DNA from: an uncultured Syntrophobacterales bacterium | GTDB taxonomy: Bacteria > Desulfobacterota > Syntrophia > Syntrophales > UBA5619 | Length of the DNA: 7,249 bases | Direction of reading: 5' to 3' | Assembly: GCA_903903205.1 (NCBI GenBank) | Contig: CAIUXU010000369.1 | Location: 1 to 7,249 of the forward strand | Shown here: piece after piece, positions 1 to 5,767 of the stretch | Layout of the letters: every line of letters begins with the position of its first letter | How positions within the stretch are numbered: position 1 is the first letter of the stretch | Made by a program: the position numbers and the translations under genes | The notes under the pieces: model-generated | What the model was told of the DNA's origin: nothing | Database searches by the model: none | The model's input: only the letters and a program-made list of their open reading frames with translations

Positions 1-504
1 CACGACCTTCTCAAGGATGAACGGGCGCCTCTCATTCTTGCCGGGGTGGACTATCTCTTCCCCATTTATCGTGAGGCCAACACCTATCCGCGCCTGATCG
101 AAGAGGGAATTTCGGGGAATCCGCAGGGAACCAGCGTGGAGACCCTCCACCACGCGGCCCTGAAGATCGTCAGCCCCTACTTCCAGAAGGCCGAACACGA
201 CGCCGTCGCGCAGTACCGGCAATCCTCGGGAACAGGCCTGACCTCCGCCGATAGTCTGGAGATCGTCCCCGCCGCCCATCATGGACGGGTCGGCCTCCTT
301 TTGGTCGCCTCGGGTTGCCAGCAGTGGGGAACCTACAACGGGGAGAGCGGCGCCGTCCAAAGGCATGGGCAGGCAGAGACCACAAGTGAAGATCTGCTGG
401 AGATCGCAGCCATACAGACTTTTCTGAATGGCGGCACGGTGTTTACGCTCTCTCCGGAAAAGATGCCGGATAAAAGTGATCTGGCCGCCGTCTTCCGCTA
501 CTAA
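1..504 (+). CDS. baeRF-domain protein, C-terminal part (5' end outside window)
   Basis: The frame is open from base 1 to a TAA at 502-504, giving 167 visible residues, so the gene starts left of the window; the GTG at 46 is internal. The visible part carries the signature of bacterial members of the archaeo-eukaryotic release factor (eRF1-like) superfamily. It opens with ERAPLILAGVDYLFPIYREA, followed by the NTYP segment. In the middle is LLVASGCQQWGTY, and near the end are DLLEIAAIQTFLNGGTVF and a terminal FRY. This order matches the last domain of baeRF proteins (family 3/7 type) as I remember them. These proteins are predicted to act at the ribosome, possibly on stalled or stressed ribosomes, but their biochemical role is mostly unknown. 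It is convergent with the serine acetyltransferase gene, and only 65 bases separate the two stop codons. I see no clear terminator between them. Confidence 0.75.
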   Translation, partial: HDLLKDERAPLILAGVDYLFPIYREANTYPRLIEEGISGNPQGTSVETLHHAALKIVSPYFQKAEHDAVAQYRQSSGTGLTSADSLEIVPAAHHGRVGLLLVASGCQQWGTYNGESGAVQRHGQAETTSEDLLEIAAIQTFLNGGTVFTLSPEKMPDKSDLAAVFRY

Positions 505-569
505 GGCAGAATGGTTATCTCTTCGGATAAGCAATTTGCGGATTATTGGGGGGCTGCCGACGAAAAAAA

Positions 570-1529
570 TCAGATCCCCGCTCCCCGTTCAAACTCATCC
601 GCGCGACTCTGGGCCTGGGTGATACGGCTTCCCGGCGGCACGCTGTGGACGAGCCAGACATTGCCGCCAATCACCGAGCCGCAACCAATCGTCACCCGGC
701 CGAGGATCGTCGCGCCGGAGTAGATGGTCACATCGTCCTCAACAATCGGATGCCGTTCGATCCCCCGAACCGCGTTGCCTTCCTCATCCAGTTGAAAACT
801 CTTCGCCCCGAGTGTCACCCCCTGGTAGATGCGGACGCGGTTGCCGATGATGCAGGTCTCCCCGATAACAATTCCCGTTCCGTGATCGATAAAAAAACTC
901 TCCCCGATGACCGCCCCGGGGTGAATATCGATGCCCGTCGCGCTGTGCGCCGCCTCGGTGATCATCCTCGGGATGATCGGCACGGCCAGCAGACGCAGTT
1001 CGTGAGCCAGACGGTAGTTTGTGACCGCCGCAAGCCCTGGATAACAGAAGATCACCTCGTCCGGATTCGCCGCCGCCGGATCTCCTTCATAGGCGGCCCT
1101 GACGTCCAGCGCGAGCCGTCTCTGTACCCCCGGCAAACCCCTGAGAAACGCACCGGTCAATTCGCGGGCCTTCTTGTCGCAGAAGGGCAGGCATTCCGGT
1201 CCCTCATCACAGGAGAAGCAGAGGCCGCGTTTGATCTGTTCCTGAAGATCGCGCCGGACGTGGTCCAGTGTCGAGCCGACATGATACCGGAGGCTCTCCG
1301 ACTTGAGCTCGGAAAAACCGAAATAACCCGGGAATAGGATGGAGCGGAGCGCCTCGACGATCTCGCCGATCACCTGCCGGGAAGGCAGCGCCTGCTCCTG
1401 CCATCGCTTTCTCATCCCCGCAGCCGCGCCATTCTTCGGCGAGCAGAGCGACTCCACGAGCCCGGAGAAATCATCATCCGTCGTTTTTTCAGTTACCGTG
1501 ACCCACTTTTTTTTATCCCCGTTTGCCAT
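570..1529 (-). CDS. epsC: Serine O-acetyltransferase, EpsC-type
   Basis: This 319-residue enzyme should transfer acetyl from acetyl-CoA to L-serine to make O-acetylserine, the substrate of cysteine synthase. Residues 201-300 form a left-handed beta-helix of hexapeptide repeats (IDIHPGAVIGE, GIVIGE, TILGRVTIG, SVIGGNVW). Residues matching the catalytic set of E. coli CysE are visible: D201 in GIDIHP, H216 in FIDHGTG and H260 in ERHP. The helical N-terminal half is long, as in EpsC/plant-like forms. It contains an unusual cluster, C104-x2-C107-x5-C113-x3-C117, before the conserved ALDVRAAYEGDPAA stretch. I chose the ATG at 1529 because AAGGAGG lies only 4 nt upstream (1534-1540). The frame stays open to 1676, but that extension would run through inverted repeats and the end of fdhD. 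It is last in the mnmA-nadA-fdhD-epsC run. No cysteine synthase gene is visible nearby. Confidence 0.93.
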   Translation of the reverse strand: MANGDKKKWVTVTEKTTDDDFSGLVESLCSPKNGAAAGMRKRWQEQALPSRQVIGEIVEALRSILFPGYFGFSELKSESLRYHVGSTLDHVRRDLQEQIKRGLCFSCDEGPECLPFCDKKARELTGAFLRGLPGVQRRLALDVRAAYEGDPAAANPDEVIFCYPGLAAVTNYRLAHELRLLAVPIIPRMITEAAHSATGIDIHPGAVIGESFFIDHGTGIVIGETCIIGNRVRIYQGVTLGAKSFQLDEEGNAVRGIERHPIVEDDVTIYSGATILGRVTIGCGSVIGGNVWLVHSVPPGSRITQAQSRADEFERGAGI

Positions 1530-1546
1530 GATGCCTCCTTTAAGAA

Positions 1547-1646
1547 AGTGCTGAGGACTGAGTGCTGAGTAAAACCATATCCGTCCCCGAATGTCGTTAT
1601 CGGGGATAAGAGAATTCGGGGATGACAAAAAATACTCAGCACTGTG
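1547..1646. repeat. Nested inverted-repeat (REP/MITE-like) element between fdhD and epsC
   Basis: On the plus strand AGTGCTGAG occurs twice (1547-1555 and 1561-1569). The second copy extends to AGTGCTGAGTA (1561-1571), which is a perfect inverted match to TACTCAGCACT at 1633-1643. Nested inside, TCCCCGAAT (1584-1592) pairs perfectly with ATTCGGGGA (1614-1622). TCCCCGA at 1584-1590 can instead pair with TCGGGGA at 1600-1606, so two hairpins exclude each other. The right arm encodes the last residues and stop codon of fdhD (TGA at 1636-1638). The repeats fill nearly the whole 106-base gap, while the other gaps in the run are 1 and 11 bases. This looks like a small palindromic repeat that inserted in the operon, or a transcript-processing or attenuating structure. 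Multiplicity in the genome cannot be judged here. Confidence 0.6.
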
Positions 1647-2430
1647 TTTTAAGGTCGATCCGCTCTTCGCCCGCATAGACAGTCAGTCCACCTCCGCGGA
1701 CAAACGCGATCAGCGTGATTCCCAGCTCCCGCGCAAGCTCGACGCCCATGTCTGTCGGGGCGGATTTGGAGATCAGCACGGGAATATTGCTCCCCGCGGT
1801 CTTGAAGAGAATCTCCGAAGAGATCCGCCCACTTGTCATCAGCATCCGGCCGGCAACCGGAATCTCCTCCCGCAGACAGCGGCCGATAACCTTGTCGACT
1901 GCATTGTGCCTCCCGATGTCTTCCGCGAAGACCAGGATCTCCCGGGTGTCACAGAGGGCCGCGCTGTGGACCCCATGCGTGGTCCGGTAGATTTCGGAAG
2001 AGCCCTGAAAGCGCTTGCTCAGCGCCAGCACCTCCGCCGGGGTTACCCGCATATCGGACAGAACTTTATTCTTGCGGTCTATATCGGCAAAACTGTAGAA
2101 GGCCATACCCCGGCCGCAGCCGGTGGTCAAAACCCGCTTCATGAAGAGTTTCCCATCCTGGGTCTTGTCTTCCGCCGTCCGGATCCGGACGATCCCCAGC
2201 TCTCCATCGAGCGACATCCCGATGATCTCCTCTTTCGCCCGGATCATCCCTTCGGAATAGAGGAAGCCGACAGCCAGCGCCTCCAGATCACAGGGGGAAC
2301 AGAGGACCGTGACCAGTTGCTCGCCGTTGAGCATGATCGTCAGCGGAAATTCCCGGGCCGTCGGCTCGGTCCTGGATTCAACGGTCTCATGGCCGATATG
2401 CAGCGCCTCGACATTTTTTGTGGGCTCCAT
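1636..2430 (-). CDS. fdhD: Formate dehydrogenase accessory sulfurtransferase FdhD
   Basis: This 264-residue protein belongs to the family that passes sulfur from a cysteine desulfurase (IscS) to the molybdenum or tungsten bis-pyranopterin cofactor, activating formate dehydrogenases in the cytoplasm. Family signatures are visible in order: EFPLTIMLNGEQL near residue 28, SPCDLEALAVGFLYSEGMI at 45-63, LTTGCGRG at 101-108, THGVHSAALC at 151-160, FAEDIGRHNAVDKVIG at 168-183, TSGRISSEILFKTAGSNIP at 199-217, SKSAPT at 221-226 and a final IAFVRGGGLTVYAGEERI. The E. coli protein is described with a CXXC pair at the sulfur-carrying loop; here the loop reads C105-G-R-G, so only the first cysteine is present. 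The ATG at 2430 sits 11 bases after the nadA stop and follows a purine-rich GGGGAGGGGAGG, so it is probably co-transcribed with nadA. No formate dehydrogenase gene is in the window. The last residues are encoded within an inverted-repeat arm. Confidence 0.95.
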   Translation of the reverse strand: MEPTKNVEALHIGHETVESRTEPTAREFPLTIMLNGEQLVTVLCSPCDLEALAVGFLYSEGMIRAKEEIIGMSLDGELGIVRIRTAEDKTQDGKLFMKRVLTTGCGRGMAFYSFADIDRKNKVLSDMRVTPAEVLALSKRFQGSSEIYRTTHGVHSAALCDTREILVFAEDIGRHNAVDKVIGRCLREEIPVAGRMLMTSGRISSEILFKTAGSNIPVLISKSAPTDMGVELARELGITLIAFVRGGGLTVYAGEERIDLKTQC

Positions 2431-2441
2431 CCTCCCCTCCC

Positions 2442-3350
2442 CTACCGTCCGACGTTCAGCATCGTCTCGATGCAGCGCCTTGCCCGCGATGCGGTCTCTT
2501 CCGGCACCTCGATTTTATGGGTCATATCCTCCAGGGACCAGAGGATCTTCTCCAGGGTGGTCCGCTTCATGTTCGGGCAGACGACGGAGTCGGAAACCGG
2601 ATGGAAAATCTTGTCCGGATTCTCTTTCTTGAGGCGGTGGATGATTCCGGGTTCTGTCCCGACAATAATATCGCGCACCCTCGATTCCCGCGCATAGCGG
2701 CTCATCCCGCCCGTGGAAATGACCCGATCCGCGAGCGCCGCCACGTCCGGCCGGCATTCCGGATGGACCATCACAACCGCCCCGGGATGAAGGGCCCGTG
2801 CGGCATGGATATGTTCCGGCAGAATCTGGGCGTGGGTGGGGCAGAATCCCTGCCAGACAATAAAGGTGCGGCCGGTCTTCTCCGCCACGAAGGCGGCCAG
2901 ATAGCGGTCGGGAACAAAGATGATCTCCTCGGCCTCCTTCAAGACCTCTTCGACCATCCGGACGGCGTTTGCCGACGTGCAGCAGAGATCGCACTCCGCC
3001 TTGACTTCGGCCGAGGTGTTGACGTAGCAGAGAACTTTCGCCCGCGGATGTTCCGCTTTCAAAGCGCGTAGTTGCTCCGCCGTGATCATGTCCGCCATCG
3101 GACAGCCGGACTGCTTGTCCGGCAGCAGCACGGTTTTTTCCGGCGAGAGGATCTTCGCCGTCTCCGCCATGAAGTGCACCCCGCAGAAGACGATCACCTC
3201 CGCATCCGTCTGCGAAGCCCTGATGCTCAGCTCCAGCGAGTCTCCGACAAAGTCGGCAATATCCTGAACCTCGGGGATCTGATAGTTGTGGGCGAGGATG
3301 ATCGCCTTGCGCTCTTTTTTCAGCCGCCCTATTTTTTCAACAATCTCCAT
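2442..3350 (-). CDS. nadA: Quinolinate synthase NadA
   Basis: This 302-residue protein should condense iminoaspartate with dihydroxyacetone phosphate to give quinolinate in de novo NAD synthesis. It has the usual length of the short, single-domain NadA group. Signatures include ILAHNYQIPEVQDIADFVGDS (residues 18-38), VFCGVHFMAETAKIL (54-68), YVNTSAEVKAECD (109-121), VPDRYLA (146-152), VHPECRPDV (195-203) and GTEPGIIHRL (231-240). The three cysteines expected to bind the 4Fe-4S cluster are C83 (SGCPMAD), C170 (GFCPTH) and C258 (VVCPNMK). The ATG at 3350 is preferred because a strong AGGAGG (on the complement of 3361-3366) precedes it by 9 nt, lying inside the 3' end of mnmA. The frame is open upstream to 3548, but that extension is arginine-rich and overlaps mnmA. 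The start codon is 1 base past the mnmA stop, so the two are very likely translated from one message. nadB and nadC are not visible. Confidence 0.97.
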   Translation of the reverse strand: MEIVEKIGRLKKERKAIILAHNYQIPEVQDIADFVGDSLELSIRASQTDAEVIVFCGVHFMAETAKILSPEKTVLLPDKQSGCPMADMITAEQLRALKAEHPRAKVLCYVNTSAEVKAECDLCCTSANAVRMVEEVLKEAEEIIFVPDRYLAAFVAEKTGRTFIVWQGFCPTHAQILPEHIHAARALHPGAVVMVHPECRPDVAALADRVISTGGMSRYARESRVRDIIVGTEPGIIHRLKKENPDKIFHPVSDSVVCPNMKRTTLEKILWSLEDMTHKIEVPEETASRARRCIETMLNVGR

Positions 3351-3351
3351 T

Positions 3352-4407
3352 TTATAATACCTCCTGAATAATCCCGCCGCCCAGAACGGTCTCTCCGTCG
3401 TAGAGAACAACGGATTGTCCTGGTGCAATCGCCTCCTGGGGTTCCGCGAACCGGACCGTGAGGCGGCCGTCACTTCCTTCAAAAATCCGGCAGCGCGCTG
3501 CCTGGTGAGCATAACGAATCTTCGCCAACGCCTCCTCGGGGAAGGCATCCACCAGGCGGTTTAGCTCTCCCGCAACAAGCCCGCTCGCCCGGAGATCAGC
3601 CTTCCCGCCCACGACGAGGCGGTTCCGGGGCGCGTCGATCGCCAACACATAAAGTGGCGCCGGAGAGCTCACGCGCAGTCCCCCCCGCTGACCGATGGTG
3701 TAGCAGGCGACCCCCGGGTGCCGCCCGAGAACTCGCCCTTCAAGGTTCACAATCTCTCCGGGTTCGATCCCCGCCCCCCGACTCTGTAGAAAGGCGCCAT
3801 GACCCTCCGCCGGCATGAAGCAAACGTCCTGGCTCTCCCGTTTATCAAAAACCGGCAGATCGGCCCGTTCCGCGATCTCCCGCACCTCGTCCTTCGTGTA
3901 TCCGGCGAGCGGAAAAAGCACCTTTGCCAGCGTCTCCCGCGGGATCGCGTGAAGGAAATAGGTCTGATCCTTCCGCCGGTCCTTCGGTCGTTTGAGGAGG
4001 TATCCACCTTCACCGGCAACGATTGCGGCATAATGGCCCGTGGCGAGGCCATCAAACCCCCAGGCCAATGCCTTGCTCAGGAGCGATCCGAATTTGAGCC
4101 ACCGGTTGCACGCAACGCACGGATTGGGTGTCCGTCCCTGAAGATATTCCGCAACGAAAGGCCGGATGACCTTCTCCTCCAAATCAGCGGCAAAGTCAAC
4201 CACATAATGATGGATTCCGAGCGCATGACAGACGCTCCGTGCGTCCTCGATCTCCTGCGGGCCGCAGCACTTCGCCCGCCCTCCCTCGGCTGGAAGAACC
4301 CCGAGACACATCGTAACACCGACCACCTCATGGCCGTTGTCACGCAGAAGCAGCGCCGCCACAGCGGAATCAACGCCACCACTCATCGCGACAGCCACTT
4401 TTTTCAT
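3352..4407 (-). CDS. mnmA: tRNA-uridine 2-sulfurtransferase MnmA (CXXC type)
   Basis: This 351-residue enzyme should adenylate and thiolate U34 of the Lys, Glu and Gln tRNAs to make s2U, using persulfide sulfur from a cysteine desulfurase. The PP-loop ATPase motif SGGVDS is at residues 9-14, GRTPNPCVACN at 91-101, GLATGHYA at 120-127, the tRNA-contacting KDQTYFL at 146-152 and SQDVCFMP at 192-199; a beta-barrel C-terminal domain follows with YTIGQRGGL near 236. The classical E. coli motif is NPDxxC plus a distal Cys. Here the Asp is replaced, giving C97-x2-C100 plus C196, the pattern of MnmA proteins reported to depend on a 4Fe-4S cluster. I chose ATG at 4407 over the adjacent TTG at 4410; the upstream purine signal (GGGAAAGG) is modest. 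It is first in the mnmA-nadA-fdhD-epsC run and ends 1 base before nadA. No desulfurase gene is visible. Confidence 0.97.
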   Translation of the reverse strand: MKKVAVAMSGGVDSAVAALLLRDNGHEVVGVTMCLGVLPAEGGRAKCCGPQEIEDARSVCHALGIHHYVVDFAADLEEKVIRPFVAEYLQGRTPNPCVACNRWLKFGSLLSKALAWGFDGLATGHYAAIVAGEGGYLLKRPKDRRKDQTYFLHAIPRETLAKVLFPLAGYTKDEVREIAERADLPVFDKRESQDVCFMPAEGHGAFLQSRGAGIEPGEIVNLEGRVLGRHPGVACYTIGQRGGLRVSSPAPLYVLAIDAPRNRLVVGGKADLRASGLVAGELNRLVDAFPEEALAKIRYAHQAARCRIFEGSDGRLTVRFAEPQEAIAPGQSVVLYDGETVLGGGIIQEVL

Positions 4408-4440
4408 CAACCTTTCCCGCCGATCCTTGTTCTCTCAAAT

Positions 4441-4473
4441 AATCCGGCTTCAGCGTGTACCGCCGGCCGGATT
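4441..4473 (-). other. Inverted repeat in the presumed mnmA leader
   Basis: AATCCGGC (4441-4448) pairs perfectly with GCCGGATT (4466-4473), giving an 8-bp stem with a 17-base loop. It lies 34 bases upstream of the mnmA start. No U-run follows on the minus strand, so it is not an intrinsic terminator. It may be a leader structure, a protein site or a repeat remnant; nothing in the sequence decides between these. Confidence 0.4.
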
Positions 4474-4485
4474 GCATCGTCTTCC

Positions 4486-4522
4486 GCTGAGCCCCCAACC
4501 CTGCCCAGGCAGGTTGCCCAGC
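4486..4522 (-). other. Long imperfect hairpin upstream of mnmA
   Basis: Read on the minus strand, GCTGGG pairs with CTCAGC (one G-U), CAACC with GGTTG and TGCC with GGCA around a 2-base loop, with unpaired Gs on the 3' side. This gives about 15 base pairs in 37 bases. It is followed closely by the AATCCGGC hairpin, so the GC-rich 4411-4543 stretch holds two consecutive stems and no convincing gene. It matches no riboswitch, tRNA or SRP RNA consensus that I recognise. Confidence 0.4.
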
Positions 4523-4543
4523 ATTTTTCTTACGCCGCCCACT

Positions 4544-4675
4544 TCAAACCTTTTGTGTTGTGCCCGATGAAGAGATTATAGGTACTATTCCCTCCTGTTG
4601 TTGAGCTTTAGTAATATCGAAGCCTCTCTGAAGAAGAACTAAATCTGATAATTCTGATTTCTGCCAGCCCTTCAT
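4544..4675 (-). pseudogene. hsdS: Truncated type I restriction specificity subunit (hsdS 5' remnant)
   Basis: An ATG at 4675 overlaps the stop codon of the AbiEii toxin gene as ATGA and opens a 43-residue frame ending in TGA at 4544-4546. The peptide begins MKGWQKSELSDLVLLQRGFD and continues ITKAQQQEGIVPIISSSGTT, then QKV. This is the typical opening of the first target-recognition domain of an HsdS subunit: W followed by a short L-x-D-V/L strand, RGFD/RGYD, then a P-I/V-I/V-SSSG-x-T loop. A complete HsdS has roughly 400 residues, so about nine tenths is missing. AT-rich codon use matches the toxin and antitoxin genes and changes to GC-rich sequence at the stop, which marks the probable deletion or recombination junction. 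On its own it cannot give restriction or methylation specificity. It implies that the toxin-antitoxin pair once belonged to a type I restriction-modification operon. Confidence 0.8.
4575..4604 (-). promoter_or_regulatory. Candidate sigma70-type promoter facing mnmA
   Basis: On the minus strand TCAACA (4604-4599) is followed after 18 bases by a perfect TATAAT (4580-4575). Transcription would start near 4568, leaving a leader of about 160 nt before mnmA that contains the two hairpins. The promoter lies inside the hsdS remnant, so it may be a chance match in AT-rich DNA or a promoter brought to the housekeeping operon by the island. I saw no better candidate between 4411 and 4543. Confidence 0.35.
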
Positions 4676-5745
4676 TCTTCCCCCGCCTTTACGCTCAGCA
4701 AATAGACCTGATACCAATAAAAAAATGCCTCGGGGTTGGTTTTCTTGAGCTTGTTTAACCTGGTATCCAGCGGAGCTTCAATTTTCCAATGGATAATCTG
4801 TTCGGCATTTTCAAAACGAGCAAAATCCTGTTCGCCGGTTTCAATCAGTTTTGCCAGATACGCCGCACGCGACGCAGAGGCGATGGCCTTTTCAATATGG
4901 TAACTTTCGGAAAAGATATAGGCCCTGATTTGCGACACACCGTTTTGCAGGGCCGCAAAATCGCCTTCGCCGGCCTTCCCCCTGGTGGCCAGGCAAAGCG
5001 CTGTTTGCAGGATATCATTCAAAACAATGCCCGCGTCGCCGGACAGATCGCGGTACCTCATTTCCGTTTGCGCGATCTTCGTAAATGTTTGGGCGACACC
5101 GTTGATATCGCTGATTTCCTCAAACAAATTACCGATGTCATACAACTGCTTGATGATTTCCATCGCCGCGCTGAAACCGTTCTTGAGGTAGGGAATCCCT
5201 GTGGTATTCGGCGCAAAAGCGGTCAGCTTGTCGCCCAAAATATCTTCCTTGGCGGGAAGGTTTACCTGAACAGGCGCACCTGCCTGTTTGACAAACGGCG
5301 TATCAATATCCGTTGGAACAATGGTTTGGTACGGTGAGTCTTCCATCAGGATATCGAGCAGAATATTGTCTTCGGGAATATTTGTTTGATGCGCGGGGGT
5401 ATAAAAAAATTTGTAATGACGCTTCTCGATTTTTGATGCTGCCTTTCTTTTCTGAATCTCAAATCTTGTAAAGCTTTTCGCCTGGATGAATTTTGCAAAG
5501 AGCGTGTCAAAGTCCGCCTTCTCCGTTACGATGATATCAAGGTCAATGGAAAATCGTTTGGGGCGCTTTTGCAAAAGCATGACGGCGGTGCCGCCTTTTA
5601 AAATAAAGGTCAGCCCGGATTCCGCAAGTCCCTCCAGAAGCAGCAGGGCGCGAATGACTTTTTCGATAAGAATCTTGTCGGCCTTGCGGTTTTCGGCGGA
5701 GACCTTATTGATCCATTCGGACTGTAACGACTCTTTTGAAATCAT
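4672..5745 (-). CDS. AbiEii-type nucleotidyltransferase toxin
   Basis: This 357-residue protein resembles AbiEii/AbiGii toxins (DUF1814, MenT-like), nucleotidyltransferases of bacteriostatic toxin-antitoxin and phage-abortive systems. MenT relatives add nucleotides to tRNA acceptor ends; the target here is unknown. The fold's motifs are visible: FILKGGTAVML at residues 47-57 (the GG-T/S motif), RFSIDLDI at 64-71 with the paired acidic residues D68 and D70, a further acidic strand ILLDIL at 128-133, KEDILGDKL at 166-174 (motif III lysine) and IKQLYDI at 198-204 (motif IV Tyr-Asp). These suggest an active enzyme. The ATG at 5745 is chosen over TTG at 5751; neither has a clear Shine-Dalgarno sequence, and translation may be coupled to the antitoxin gene ending 22 bases upstream. 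Its stop codon overlaps the hsdS remnant's start. It is AT-richer than the flanking genes, consistent with horizontal transfer. Confidence 0.88.
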   Translation of the reverse strand: MISKESLQSEWINKVSAENRKADKILIEKVIRALLLLEGLAESGLTFILKGGTAVMLLQKRPKRFSIDLDIIVTEKADFDTLFAKFIQAKSFTRFEIQKRKAASKIEKRHYKFFYTPAHQTNIPEDNILLDILMEDSPYQTIVPTDIDTPFVKQAGAPVQVNLPAKEDILGDKLTAFAPNTTGIPYLKNGFSAAMEIIKQLYDIGNLFEEISDINGVAQTFTKIAQTEMRYRDLSGDAGIVLNDILQTALCLATRGKAGEGDFAALQNGVSQIRAYIFSESYHIEKAIASASRAAYLAKLIETGEQDFARFENAEQIIHWKIEAPLDTRLNKLKKTNPEAFFYWYQVYLLSVKAGEE

Positions 5746-5767
5746 GTCCAATTACCGGCACTATTCA

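Noticed and set aside
515..530. Stem TTATC/GATAA as a terminator between the convergent genes
   Set aside because: Only 5 bp, with no T-run on either strand after it.
546..1337. Long plus-strand open frame opposite the serine acetyltransferase gene
   Set aside because: It is rich in Arg, Asp and Pro, has no family motif and lies antisense to a clearly conserved gene; it is a by-product of GC-rich codon use.
1530..1676. N-terminal extension of the serine acetyltransferase
   Set aside because: The extension would be encoded by inverted repeats and overlap the end of fdhD, while a strong AAGGAGG precedes the ATG at 1529.
1591..3071. Long plus-strand open frames opposite fdhD and nadA
   Set aside because: Low-complexity, His/Arg/Pro-rich translations with no recognisable domains, antisense to conserved enzymes, with no start signals.
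3351..3548. N-terminal extension of NadA
   Set aside because: The added residues are basic and unlike NadA, overlap mnmA in another frame, and a well-placed AGGAGG supports the ATG at 3350.
4441..4522. Known riboswitch, SRP RNA or tRNA in the mnmA leader
   Set aside because: I looked for c-di-GMP riboswitch, SRP core and tRNA patterns; none of the conserved sequence blocks is present.
4411..4543. Small coding frames in the mnmA upstream stretch
   Set aside because: All three minus-strand frames give short, Gly/Arg-rich peptides without ribosome sites or recognisable motifs; the stem-loops explain the base pattern better.
3799..4581. Plus-strand open frame of about 260 codons opposite mnmA and its upstream region
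   Set aside because: It crosses the mnmA gene, the hairpin region and the hsdS remnant junction, and shows no domain; treated as a shadow frame.
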